Source: Grammothele lineata | Lineage: Eukaryota > Basidiomycota > Agaricomycetes > Polyporales > Polyporaceae | Assembly: GCA_002150815.3 (NCBI GenBank) | Contig: NDFF03000127.1 | Location: 1-64,000, forward strand | Reading direction: 5' to 3' | DNA length: 64,000 nucleotides | Notes under the pieces: generated by a model | What the model saw: only the letters and a program-made list of their open reading frames with translations | What the model was told of the DNA's origin: nothing | Database searches by the model: none | Shown here: piece by piece, positions 11,726-23,162 of the stretch | Numbering within the stretch: position 1 is the stretch's first letter | Layout of the letters: the number at the start of each line of letters is the position of its first letter | Program-made: the position numbers and the translations under genes

Positions 11726-12914
11726 TTATACTCTGCAGTTGTCGAGGTTGAAGATCAGAATGTCCTCCGCACCGATCTTCACGAGCTCGTCCATGACGTC
11801 CGCCACCTTGCTCTTCTCGACCATCACACTCACCGCAACCCATCCGTCCTCCTCTAGTGGGCTGACCGTCGGCGCACGCCTTCCGGGCGTGATCAAGGAG
11901 GCATCGTGGAGGCGTTCGCGCCGGATGTTGTACTCGCAGACGACGTAACGGCCCGCAGCAACGACACCGGCGATACGGCTCGTGATGAGCTTTATGAGCG
12001 GCTCCAGCGCTAGGTGTTTCGGTGTCGAGGATTTGATCAGTACGGCTTCGGTCTTGAGGACAGTAGCGATAGCGTGGAGGCCTGCTGCACGCATCGTATC
12101 GCCAGACTCTGGGGAGCGACTTGAGGATGAGAGAAGAGAGACGGGAGGGTTCTGAGTTGCTCACCAACAAGATCAACTGTATCAATGACGCGTTAGGATC
12201 TTAAAAGCAGGACGAAGAGAAGCTATATGCGCACCAATGCCATCCGCAAGACCAAGAGAGCACGCCGCCTCTACGCTGCCACCAACATACTCTATCTGTG
12301 TCCGCTTGTCTGCCGCAAGCTGAAGACGTTCGTCGAGGGCACCAAAGTACTTCCCCGAAAGAACTTCAAAGCTTGTAACGACGCGCTTGCCGGCGAGATC
12401 CTCCACGGACTTGATCGAGCTTGCCTCGGGAACCTGGACCTGGAGCGCGCACTTGCCGAAGCCGAGCTTGAGGAGCTCAGTAGTGTGGTTCTCCATTTGC
12501 GACTCGAGGATTACGTCTTGGCCGGTGATACCAAGATCGACATTTCCTTTGCCGACGAATGAGGGGATGTCAGATGCAGGGAGGAAGACACTACGAGGCA
12601 GGAGGGTCAGGGAATGCTTGATGTGCGTAGGAGGGAAGGACGAAGGACGGACAGTGCGATGTTGTGATTTTTGACGAGGCAGACGTCTAGTCGCGCGTGT
12701 CTCCGAAATTGAATATCGGCCCCTAACGTATTGATTGAAGCCTATGTTCGGGCTGCGTGAATAAAGAGTAAACTCACCGGAAAGTAGCTCCATGCACTTT
12801 TCGTGCAGCCTGCCCTTCTTCGGAACCGCAAACAAGAGGCGGCCGTTGAGCGCATCGACGTCTAGCAACCTGTCAGCGCAACGATTATTGGCTCGCAAGT
12901 ACACACGCACTCAT
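11726..12914 (-). CDS. HIS1: ATP phosphoribosyltransferase
   Basis: Model complement(join(11726..12108, 12165..12176, 12235..12590, 12653..12722, 12778..12869, 12907..12914)), 306 residues. It catalyses the first step of histidine synthesis (ATP + PRPP). Conserved blocks in order are RLLFAVPKKGRL, RLDVCLVKNHNIAL, GNVDLGITGQDV, FGKCALQVQVPE, GSVEAACSLGLADGI and, in the C-terminal ACT-like regulatory part, GRRAPTVSPLEEDGWVAVS, ending NLDNCRV. Two tiny exons are required: a first coding exon of 8 nt and an internal exon of 12 nt (12165-12176). The latter restores ADGI-VDLV-ESGDTMRAAG with canonical flanking introns of 58 and 56 nt. Control by the general amino acid pathway is suggested by a TGACTC box about 56 bp upstream. 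Confidence 0.95.
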
Positions 12915-12969
12915 TTTGGGTGCTTTTGGGAGCAGAGGTGGGCGAAAATGGGAGGGCTAAGCAAGTTTC

Positions 12970-12975
12970 GAGTCA
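12970..12975 (-). promoter_or_regulatory. TGACTC box upstream of HIS1
   Basis: GAGTCA on the plus strand reads TGACTC towards HIS1, about 56 bp before its ATG. This is the Gcn4/CPC1-type core. The rest of 12915-13242 holds no gene. Confidence 0.4.
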
Positions 12976-13242
12976 TTGTAAAGGATGCTTTCCAAGATGT
13001 CTCCGGAGATTAGATCACCATTAGAATGTCAGTCGCACGGCCCGTATAGTTCCCGCGCTTAACTCCTTTCTAGCTCTGCTCGTCACCACCATCATCCTCT
13101 TCCTCAAGCCAACGTTTAACGATGTGTGGTCGCTACCCCTACAGCAAAGACGAACATTTGGTAGCCCTCGCTGGATTGTGACACATCGTACAAGATATCG
13201 TACAAGTTTGCCCTGCGCATACTTCCTGACTACTGGAGTCAT

Positions 13243-14934
13243 TTACCACATCGCAGCCCCATTAGTAGCGTCATACCACTGCTTCCACCGCTCCTCGAGC
13301 GCTGCGGCCGGCCAACGCTTTCTGACATCATCCGCCCTCTGTTTCAGCTCTCGTGCCACCGGTACCCATGACTGCACCAGCTTGAAGTTTTTCTTCACTA
13401 ACTCGCCATCCACGAACACCATCTCGACGTCCTCTCCGGCAGCATGGAACACAACTCCGGCAACCGGATCTTCGGCACCTGCCAGGTTCACCGAGGTAGC
13501 GTCGAAAACGACCAAATCCGCACGCTTGCCGACTTCGACAGTCCCGATGAGGTGCGCGAGGTTCAACACCTCTGCACCACCGAGGGTCCCGAGTCGGAAG
13601 GCGTCGGCGGAATTGTACTTGTTTTTGTACGGCTGCTTTGTCTCAGGCCCGCTCTCGCGGACTCGCGCGTGCTCATGACCCCGCGCCCACTGGAGCCCAA
13701 CGCGCATCTGCGTGAAGATATCCCCACTGTTGATCGACGTCGCGTCCTGTATACTACCTCCGTCAGTGAACTCCAGTCGCACACCCCTTAAACATAAGTC
13801 TCACCACACCGAGGCCGCACTTGACGCCATTCTCCAGGGCCTCGTGTCCGACAGGGTGCCCATGTGCCATGCCAAGTTCGTCCTCCGGAGTTGCTGCAAT
13901 TCCCGCTCCGCTCTCTTTGAGTGTCTTCCATGCCTCGACATTCAACGCGGGCGCGCTGCGTCCCTGCAGGTTGCAACAGTGCGAGAACACAACGTCCGGC
14001 CCAAGCTCCCCAGCATCGCGCCACGCCTTGATCGCGTTGTCGTTCAGTACGTGCGCCGTGAACAGCGCGACGTTAGCTGCGCGCGCGCCAGCAAGGAACG
14101 CCTTGTGCGCGGCGACGTCGCCCCCGCCTCCGAACCCGAGCTGGTCATACGCGAGCCCGAGCGTCACCCGCCCGTCAGGCCGAAGCTTCCCCCCGCTCAC
14201 CGCGCCCACCTCGCGCAACTTCGCGGCCTGCCACTCGACCGAGGCTGCGTCGTTCGCCCACGCGGGGAACGGGAAGAGCTGCGTGGGCGGGCTCTGCCGT
14301 GCGGGAGCCCAGATGACGCGGGCGCCGGAGTCAACAGTCGCGCGGAGGGCCGCGTCGAAGTGAGCGGGGGTGTGCGCGGCGTGGAAGTGGTCGAGGATGG
14401 CGGTGACGCCATTGTGGAGCGCGTCGAGGCAGCCGGCGAGCGTGCCTATGGCGACCTCCTCGGCAGTAAGGGAGCCCTGGAGGGTCCTGTGGGCGACGGG
14501 TAAGTAGCAAAATCGCTCGCATACGGGGTTGAACTCACCAAGCCATCTTGACTAGGTACTCGGTCAGGAGCCAGCTGGATGAGATACGCGTCTGATTAGG
14601 CTCTTACGCCGTTCTTGCATAATAAAACTTCAAACGCGCACTCGCATTGGTTGGCCCTCAGGACCGTCATGAATACGTGCCTACGGGACCATTTTTAGTG
14701 CACAGTACTCTCGTGTGCAGGGTGACCGACCTACCTGTGGGTATCCACAAAGCCAGGCGTGATCCACTTGTCCTCGCAGTTGATCACCTCGACGCCAGAG
14801 TCCGGCTCGATGCTCTCCTCGATCCGCGTGATCGTGTTGTCCTCGACGAGCACGTCGGCCTTGTAGACGCGCACATCTTTGCTGCCTTGGACGCACGTCG
14901 CGATCGTCCCACCTTTCAGTAAGTACTTCGTCAT
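13243..14934 (-). CDS. Amidohydrolase (TRZ/ATZ, cytosine-deaminase-like)
   Basis: Model complement(join(13243..13746, 13805..14486, 14539..14574, 14642..14680, 14735..14934)), 486 residues. The N-terminal beta-sandwich starts MTKYLLKGGTIATC, followed by ITPGFVDTHRH with the two barrel His ligands split by an intron. Later metal-site residues are TAHVLND, VVFSHCC and the Asp of GVDATSINSGD. The C-terminus returns to the beta-sandwich (IGTVEVGKRADLVVFD), as in the family. Members hydrolyse C-N bonds of ring compounds; the substrate is not evident. Exons of 36 and 39 nt encode THRH-VFMTVLRANQC and DWLLTEYLVKMAW; the phases agree throughout. A minus-strand TATATAA lies about 90 bp upstream of the ATG. 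Confidence 0.88.
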
Positions 14935-17900
14935 AGCAGGAATTGCAGCTGAGTGTGCCAGTCGAGTAGGACGGACTGTGCGAGTGAGGCTCTCGTCTGG
15001 ACATCAAGAGTGGAGGAATCCGTTTATATATCTATCCCGCCTGAGAACTCGCCGAGACCTCGGTCCGAGTTATTACTTTAGAGAATATCCGATGGCCGTA
15101 GTGTGATATGGTTGAATACGGCCGCCGTTGGCAATTCACCAGAACCTAGATGTCCATCCACCGTTCACACGGGGAATCTGGCGCCCTGTTAACACCAATT
15201 TCTGAACCTCCGTTGGCAGCCAAACGCCTCAAGTACTACCATGCAAGGGATAGTTTCGCGTTTAATGTGCTTTGACGCTGCGAGCATCACTGCGTGCGGT
15301 TGTGAATCAAACCCAGTATGTACCGAGAAAACGTTACAGTGAATTGATTGACGGATCCCGAGAACGGAGCAGGGGAGGTATCGTAATTCTCAATTTAGAA
15401 GAAGCAAGGTAAGTTCAGATGGAAGGATCAGGTGTGGGATCGATGTAGGTCAGAAGAACCAACTACAGCTGATTCCAAAACTCGAGACCGCGCGCGGCCA
15501 CTCGCACGTAGGAGCAGACAGGGTCGATGAACCATGGATGGTATCCCTGACGCAATCGTCCCCACCTCAAGCCCCAATCCCATCAGCGCTCGTATGCTGG
15601 CTGCCACTAACGCTCGAGAATGGTCGAAACTGTAGGGCATGAAGAAACGGAAGAGCACGCCTGAGAACGGAATATAACATCGAGGGTGAATGTGCCTTGT
15701 CACCGCCGTATTACCCAGGGTAGTCACAACTCACTCTGGAGGAGGCAGACAGATGTGAGGAAGCGGTGGCTGGATGATGTGTCAGCGTCCGTGGTAGGCA
15801 AGTGGCGCGAAGTCCCCACTGGGTGAAAAACGGTCGCGGTCTCGAGCTTTGGAATCAGCTGTAAGAATCGGCATAATATAACGATGTGTCAGCTTTCGAC
15901 CTAACGAAGTGGTATGACACTATCATTCGCAGGTTTGCCCTCAAGAGGTGGGTACCCTGAGACCCACCGCGAACCCGTGTTCCTGGCTATGAGCAAGCTG
16001 TTGCGTAATGTCCCGGCCAGCGGTAGCACGGGACCGCAAGAAGCGGTCCGGCATTCAAAATACTCACCTGATTTGAGGCCGATTATATCGGCTTCTCAGC
16101 ATCGCCTTGACTTCGTACCCCGAAAGTGAGGCTACGCATGATACGCTATGATAAGTCAGCGACCCAACAACCACGCATGTTCGTAACTCGATATTCCGCT
16201 TGCGCCGTGTCAGCCAAAATGCTATGGCGGAACGCGGTAGAGCGCACTCTTGATATCAGGGCCCGGAAGCCGTGCAAAGACAGCTGCTGGGGTACAGGTA
16301 TAAGATATAACTCGTGCTGGAGCGTAGAAACCGGACACAGAGGTTCATGAGATGGCCCTCAATGTATCTTTCCGAGTATCTGGTAGGCAGAGAGCATCAT
16401 CCAGCCAGAGCTATATCTCCTTGATATCCATGTTCCCCGAGTAGGTCCGAATCGGACTCACCGCGGCACAGATGTAGAGCTGCGATGACACCTTGCTTTG
16501 TTCCGTTCTCCCTCGGTAACAGCACTTGAATGCCTGTGCACGGTTGGGCGAGAGGGCTAGACAGAGGCTATGTATCATGGACACTCAGCGCTCAGCGATA
16601 CAACACCCGGAGGATATTCGTGGCACCTGTATTGTCGGCATGCATTATGGGTTAGAAACAGGCTTATATGGTTGCATCCCGTTGTCCGACATTGCCGGAC
16701 TTCTTTCTAATGAGTGTCAAAGGAAACGCCATTTGGGGGCAGCGCAGTAATGTTTGCAGAAGTGTTGGCTCTGCACGCCCTACACTAGAACATCGATGTC
16801 AGTGCATATACAGCAGTTGGGATGGATCGATACGTGTCGGGCTTACCTGCTGCGTTTACAGCCACCGGTCGGCTATGTTTACCAGCTGTTGTCGCACGGC
16901 GCTTGCAAACGATAACGTACTTGAAATTATCGGAGGCTCTGACGCCGACACTAGGATCATCAAGAAGACGAACATCCCGAGAAATCAGGAACTGAGCATT
17001 AGAAGCGGAGCAAGAGACCGCAGCTTTAAGCTCGGTCAGTTTCCGAAACGGGCCCACCACGGCGCAGCACCGGGAGAGCCGCGGTCACAGGGCGGGCAGT
17101 CCGTTCAGTCTTCGACATGCTTCGTCGTTGCGCATAACGCGAGACGCTACGCCATGCGCCATGGGAACGATATCTTCCGGTCGTCTCCCCGGTGCGCAGC
17201 CAGGACCCCTTACCAATGCGGGCTCCCCGAACGACAGCGACGATCCGCCGGCAGTCCGAGTCGACTCTGGCATGTGTGGCTGCGGGGGACAGAGGGTGGA
17301 CACGACAAGCATATCAGAAGTTTGGTCGGCGAGCAACTCACCCACCCCTCGGAATTTGCATAACTCTCCCCGCTGCCCTGGTCCCTTCGCCGCTGAGCGC
17401 TAGCGCTGACCCCTGGCAGCAGTCATGAGTGGCAGCGAAGTCAACGACTACGATCTCCGCTGGACATCGCTACCGGTCGTGCCGAACGGGAGACGAGAGT
17501 TGCATGTAAGGCACTGACCCGTGGATTATCGACGAAGGACAATTGGCAGCCTCGGGACTGCGTGCGGCGAAACTTGAGCGACATGCCTGCGCCGCGGATA
17601 TGTCCCACCCCAAGTCATGACAGCCTGTGGCCTGGACGAGGAGGCAGGGCTCACGGCCACAAGCAGCACGGAGCTTGGCGTAGTTGACACTGAACATTTG
17701 TTGCACGGTGGATGCGATATATGTTTGCAAGACCACTACGACATGCATGCTGTACCCAAGCGGCCGCCGCAGTTAGCCTGAATGCCGTACCGAAGCACAC
17801 CCACAGGCCGGTGTCTTCGGTGGCAAGTCTGCAAATGCGATGACGTCAACGTTGGTTCTCCACAATAGAAGAACGAAGGAACGAAGATGCACTGCAAGGA

Positions 17901-18156
17901 CCACCTGTGCGTCGGCTGTGTAGATGACGATTGTCGGAGGAGTGGGTTTCCTGCTCGTATGTAAATGGATAGAGTTGGTTCGAACCTCGGGACGCAGCGG
18001 GGTCCAAGGGTACACACACCGCTCCGAATATTAATTCACAAGAAAATACAGTAACGCAAACGGGGAAGCAACACAACACAACGCACGGAGACAAGGAACA
18101 AGACAAGCTGAGAAGCATACACTTCTGCACCCGGAAGCTGGAACAGAGGAGGATGT
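14935..18156. other. Gene-poor stretch, 3.2 kb
   Basis: No supported gene. The longest frame (16668-17363 plus, 231 codons) has no recognisable domain and no coding character. The first bases carry the amidohydrolase promoter. I saw no LTRs, long inverted repeats or tandem arrays. An isolated GGTTCGAACC at about 17965 has no tRNA fold around it. Confidence 0.5.
15024..15031 (-). promoter_or_regulatory. Probable TATA box of the amidohydrolase gene
   Basis: The plus-strand tttatata reads TATATAAA towards the gene and lies 90 bp upstream of its ATG. Confidence 0.35.
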
Positions 18157-20255
18157 TCAGAACTTGAACTCCTTCTCCTTCCGACGCTCGCGGTCGCGCT
18201 CAGCCTTTTGCCGCTTGCTCGCCATCTCCTTCGCGATCATGTCCGAGAAGTCCTCCTTCGAGCCCGGCACACCCGCCGAGCCGCGCGAGTGCTGATCGTA
18301 CTTGCGCCGGAGGTCCTCCGTTGACATGCCCTCGAGCTCTGCCGCGTCGATCGAGACATCCACGCCGTTCGACTTGCGCTGCAGAGGCGGTTGTCAGCCA
18401 AACAAACACTTCGACAGAGTACGAGTGGCAGGAAACGCACCTTCGAGCCTCGCTCGTCACCGAGGACAGGAATCGCCCCACCACCTGTGACCGCGCTGAC
18501 GTCGTACCCGCGCTCGCTGCCCATGAGCCCGCGGACAGCCGTCTGTCGTTCGGGCACGACCTGGTACAGTGACCGCGGTCCGCTGTCCACCTCCGACTGT
18601 GCCCGTGTTGCGTTCTTGCGGAGCTCCAAGAAGTCGGGCGTCTCGAGCCCACCCGCCACCGTCGATACGACACTGGCCATGCCGGACGGGGTCTCGAGGC
18701 CGGACGGAGTCTGCATGCCTTCCATGGGAGCAGACTGCTGCTCGTCTTCCTCCTCGGACTCTTCTTCGCTCTCGCTCTCCTCTTCCTCCTCCTCTTCGGG
18801 CTCGAGCTCACCCCAGGGATTGCGGTCCACAGGCTCACCCATCTACAAATCAGGGGTAAAGTTAGCTACGTCCGAGGCTGTGCACACGTGTGAGGTGGAA
18901 CTCACGTCTGCATCAGTGTTCTTGGGCAGTACACCAAACACATCACCGTAGAGTGGTCGATTGTATTCATCAAGTGGAGGCTTGCCCCATCCACCAGGGT
19001 GGAACCCCCACTGTGCGCTGGAGAGGATATCAGACATTGCACTGGATTCGATCACTATCCGAGACATACCCTTCCGGTATAGGAGCATTTAGGCCCGGTA
19101 TCCGAAGCGTAGGGTAGCTAGGCGGAGGTCCGAATCGTTGCATGCTGATCAACCATGGTGGTGGCGCGAGTGGCGGGATGGACAGAGCCTCAACGAGTTC
19201 AGGGATAAATCACCTGGTCGCTTGTGTTTCAGCTGTGTCTCAAACTCTTTACCTTCATAGTACCTGCACGTACATGCGAAACATGAGTGGGTCAGTAAAG
19301 CGTTAGAGGCGCCGCTAGGGATGAACTACGCACATCTCGCCGAAGTTCGACACATTCGGCTTGGTCATGAACTTAAAGAATGCATCATGAAGCTTTTGGT
19401 AGTCGATATCGACCTTGCCCATCTTGGGTTGCACGCGCTCTCGGGTCTTCGCCTTGAGCGTCATGTTTGCCTCCTTTTCCTTGACCGCGTCACGCATTGT
19501 GGCAATACCAGTATCTGCAATGTACGAAGGCAGCTGGAAAGGAGGTTTCTCGATACCACGCTTCCCTTGAAGGTAGTCCCGCTTCGCACTCCAATGGGCG
19601 GGGATAGGGACCGTGTTGCGATAACTCTTGAGATGGAGTAGCAGACGCGGGTCCGACGCGGTAACGTCTGTCCACTCGACGACTTCGGGCTTCTTGACGA
19701 GCTGCTTGAGCTCTGCGACGGTGAGACGGTTCATCTTGCGCGCTTTCTTTTTGGAAAGAGGCTTCTTCTCCTCCGCGTCAGAGTCGCCCTCGGACGCCAT
19801 ATCGTCATCCGAGTAGATAATCTCCCCTTTCGTGGGTTCTCCTTCGCGAACCTGCGTTCCAGGAAGACATAAATCGCAGCAGGAATGAGCGGTGGGAATA
19901 CACGCACTGTGGATGTCTCGGGAGGGAGCTGGAAGCGGGCAAAGACATCGGAGAATGCTTCGAGGGATGGATCTTTGACATCCAACTGCTCAGACACGTA
20001 CTCGACATTCTGTGGCCCGTCCGCCGCGTCCTCCATCTTGACATCCGCGTCCGTCTGTCCGTCGGTTTCCGACTAATGTGGATGAGTATACGTGTACGGC
20101 TAGGCCTAAATATGACATACCTGAGTCGTCTTTGCCTCCGCCTTCTTCTGCTTGGCCTTGAGCCGCCGCAGCTGGTTCTTGGACTTGACTTTGCCGTTCG
20201 CCTTGACGCCATTGACGCCATTGAGCGCAGGCGCAGAGCCTACTTGGGTGGCCAT
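18157..20255 (-). CDS. CUS1: Splicing factor 3B subunit 2 (SF3b145/Cus1), frameshifted
   Basis: Model complement(join(18157..18378, 18441..18842, 18906..19017, 19070..19263, 19334..19851, 19908..20072, 20121..20255)), about 582 residues if the frame is repaired. This U2 snRNP SF3b subunit helps to anchor the branch site. Conserved parts are KNQLRRLKAKQKK, RPEVVEW-type DUF382 sequence (VKKPEVVEWTDVTA), NFGEMYYEGKEFETQLK, PPPWLISMQRFGPPPSYP, GAQWGFHPGGWGKPP and NRPLYGDVFGV. An acidic Glu/Ser run and a Lys/Arg C-terminus follow. Within exon 4 the frame breaks: RPGDLS and PELVEALSIPP are adjacent but one nucleotide is missing in the G run at 19202-19204. No intron could fit there. The gene is essential in fungi, so a sequencing or assembly deletion is the likeliest cause. 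It is divergent from eIF4A. Confidence 0.9.
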
Positions 20256-20598
20256 GGCGAGAGAAAGCAGCAGCAGGGAAAGAGGTTGGTGGTCGAGAGC
20301 AGGTCGTGCTCTGGACGGTGGACGTTGTCTCGCCCAGCGCCGGTCCCGCTGCAGGCTCGTCGCTGACATAATGGATGTGGTCGATTGCCTGATATGGAGT
20401 GGGCGTCGGGGTTCGAAAAGATTCGGCACGGGCCGACGACGACGCTGAGCAGACCGTACACAGCAAATTTTGCTGCAATCAAGGTCTCCGACCACCACCT
20501 CCTCCGATCTATCGATCCGTAACCCCCAGCAAGCTCAGAGTCGACGAGGCAGTCGACTCCTCACGCAAAGAGAAACACCACCACTCTCCATTTCCATC
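20256..20598. promoter_or_regulatory. Shared divergent promoter of SF3B2 and eIF4A
   Basis: The two start codons are only 343 bp apart and point away from each other, so both core promoters must lie here. No clear TATA box is seen. A pyrimidine-rich leader precedes the eIF4A ATG. Confidence 0.5.
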
Positions 20599-22159
20599 AT
20601 GGCTACGTGAGTACCCGCCGGCCTGTGCAGAGACCGGACGGATCCTCATCCGAGACATCTGTACAGCGACGGATCCCTTCAAGACCTCCAAGAGAATGAG
20701 ATCGAGTCCAACTGGGACCAGGTCGTCGACAAGTGCGTATACAGAATGTTATTGTATGCGCCGTTCTCGCTCTGACACCAAGCAATGTCCAGCTTCGATA
20801 ACATGGATCTCAAAGCCGAGTTGCTCCGTGGTATCTATGCCTACGGGTAAGCAAAGACTCAGCGCTCCGCCTACATCTCTTTTGACTCAGCTTGCGGCTC
20901 CGAAATCCAGTTTCGAGCGTCCTTCGGCCATTCAGCAGCGCGCGATTGTCCCTGTCATCAAGGGCCACGACGTCATCGCACAGGCCCAGTCCGGTACCGG
21001 CAAGACCGCGACTTTCTCCATCTCTATTCTCCAAAAGGTCGACCCCAGCATCAAGGGCACTCAGGCTCTCATCCTTGCCCCCACCCGTGAGCTCGCGCAG
21101 CAGATCCAAAAGGTCGTCATCGCCCTTGGCGACTACATGAACATTGAATGCCATGCCTGCGTCGGCGGCACCAACGTCCGTGAGGACATGGCCAAGCTCC
21201 AGGAAGGCGTCCAGGTCGTCGTCGGTACTCCCGGCCGTGTGTTCGACATGATCAACCGTCGGGCGTTCCGGACCGACAACATCAAGATCTTCTGTCTCGA
21301 TGAGGCCGACGAGATGTTGTCCCGTGGTTTCAAGGACCAGATCTACGAGGTCTTCCAGCTCCTCCCTCAGGATACCCAGGTCGTCCTGCTTTCGGCTACC
21401 ATGCCCGCAGACGTCCTCGAGGTCACGAAGAAGTTCATGCGCGACCCTGTCCGTATCCTCGTCAAGCGTGACGAGCTGACGCTTGAGGGTATCAAACAAT
21501 TCTACATTGCCGTCGAGAAGGAGGAGTGGAAGCTTGACACGCTTTGCGATCTCTACGAGACTGTCACCATCACGCAGGCCGTCATCTTCTGCAACACGAG
21601 GAGGAAGGTCGACTGGCTTACGGAGAAGATGCACTCGCGAGAATTCACAGTCTCTGCTATGGTGCGTCGATTACGTTTCTGCGCCCGCTTAGTGTAGCCG
21701 GTGATTCACAATTCGCGAAACAGCACGGCGACATGGACCAGAAGCAGCGCGAGCTCCTGATGAAGGAGTTTCGCTCTGGCTCGTCTCGTGTTCTGATCAC
21801 GACTGACCTGCTCGCGCGTGGTATCGACGTGCAGCAGGTTTCGCTCGTCATCAACTACGACCTGCCCACGAACCGCGAGAACTACATCCACCGTATTGGT
21901 CGTGGTGGACGTTTCGGTCGTAAGGGTGTCGCGATCAACTTCGTCACCACTGAGGACGTACGCATGCTGCGTGATATCGAGCGTAAGTGAACTTTCTCCA
22001 GTGTGCGGGGTCAACAGAGGCGCTAACGCCTGTGCGCACAGAATTCTACAACACCCAGATTGATGAGATGCCTCTGAACGTCGCGTGAGTACCTGATTCT
22101 CTTTGTGAAGACATGGCTGGTAACTGACGTGTCGATCACCTTGTAGCGACCTGATTTAG
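20599..22159 (+). CDS. TIF1: ATP-dependent RNA helicase eIF4A
   Basis: Model join(20599..20606, 20667..20732, 20793..20846, 20911..21661, 21724..21982, 22042..22084, 22147..22159), 397 residues, the normal length for the family. It is the DEAD-box helicase that unwinds mRNA leaders within eIF4F. Motifs in order: [11 protein letters not shown] (Q motif), AQSGTGKT (I), PTRELAQQ (Ia), TPGR, DEAD (II), SAT (III), ARGID (V) and [11 protein letters not shown] (VI). The first coding exon is 8 nt (MAT split) and the last holds only ADLI and the stop. The N-terminus reads [20 protein letters not shown] after splicing. All phases agree. Confidence 0.97.
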
Positions 22160-22564
22160 ATGATTTTTATTCGCCTTTCCATTCCCCGTCTGTAACCTCG
22201 CCCCGGATCAAAAGCGCCCCGTCCTTCCATCGACCACCAGCATCTCGTCATCGCACTCGATCGTCATAGCCGTACCACGCCCACCCCTCCCCCTCGCATA
22301 CTCGGCACACCCCCCGCGCCTGCTGCTGCCCCGCCTTGCTGTAACCACGAGACTGACTGTGTAGAAGAAGGACTGCGCCCTGTTGTATATGATGCCAACA
22401 TTGCCCGATGGTTGGTGCGCCTGTGCTCGGATCGTGTTTGCGCATATGTATCCCGAGAGAGCAGTACGATACGATGATGATGATGATGCGTTCATTCTGA
22501 TGGATGTGCGGGTGCGTGGGTCGGGCAGAGAGGGTGCAAATCAGTGATGCGCACTGGGTGCGCA

Positions 22565-22592
22565 GCTCCACTGCGCCCTTGCGCAGTGGAGC
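22565..22592. repeat. Perfect 12-bp inverted repeat, 4-nt loop
   Basis: gctccactgcgc (22565-22576) is followed by the loop cctt and then its exact reverse complement gcgcagtggagc (22581-22592). The stem is GC-rich. It lies about 400 bp past the eIF4A stop and 570 bp before the phosphatase ATG, so it could belong to either transcript or to neither. Confidence 0.85.
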
Positions 22593-23081
22593 CGTCGCTG
22601 GCTGTCGGCTTGCTGGGATTGGGGAGGGCGCGGCAAGGCACGGGAGGCTGTATAGATGGGCGCCTGGGGTGGCAGGAAGGACAGGCGCGGGGCGGTGACG
22701 GCTGTCTGTCAAAACCGTCGGCTCTTCGCATGAGACCGGGAGCGTCCACCGGCTGCCCCCTCCGACCGTCCTCTCGGTCTGAGATCAGAGTCTGCGCCTT
22801 TGACCACCCGCGTGCTCTCGCGCCTCCCAAAAGCCCGAGCCGGCCTATATAGCCACCCACGCCAGCCACCCGCCAGGCCCATGCCGCGGTAGCCCAAGCT
22901 CGCCTTCACCTTCCCCCGCCCCTTCAACGCCTCTTTGCCTTTATTCAAAACACGCTTTCCCCTTTCATTTCCCCCTTCCCTCCTTCCGCGAGCTTGGGCC
23001 CACCACACTCCCACCTCCATTCCCCCACGTTCGGGCCCGGGACCACGCCCATTACCCGTCCCGCTTTGCCTTCTAAGTTAT

Positions 23082-23088
23082 TATATAT
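23082..23088 (+). promoter_or_regulatory. Probable TATA box of the phosphatase gene
   Basis: The sequence ttatatatgg sits about 75 bp before the ATG at 23163. Confidence 0.35.
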
Positions 23089-23162
23089 GGTGCGCGCCCG
23101 ATCCCCCCACAAGCTCATCCTTCTTCACCTCCTCCCCGGACGCCCTCGCTGACCACCTCCCG

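Larger units (their letters stand above)
22160..23162. other. eIF4A 3' region and phosphatase promoter
   Basis: No gene seen. It contains a strong hairpin (22565-22592), a TATA-like element near 23082 and a long pyrimidine-rich leader. The phosphatase frame is open upstream to an ATG at 22935, but that part is Pro/Leu/Phe-rich translated leader. Confidence 0.5.

Noticed and set aside
16668..17363. 231-codon open frame on the plus strand
   Set aside because: No motif, uneven composition, no splice context; consistent with a chance frame in GC-rich sequence.
17950..18000. GGTTCGAACC motif resembling a tRNA T-loop
   Set aside because: No acceptor stem, D-arm or anticodon arm can be built around it on either strand; the motif is self-complementary and likely chance.
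19190..19225. A 25-nt intron to explain the SF3B2 frame change
   Set aside because: Too short for fungal splicing, no branch site, and it would delete conserved residues.
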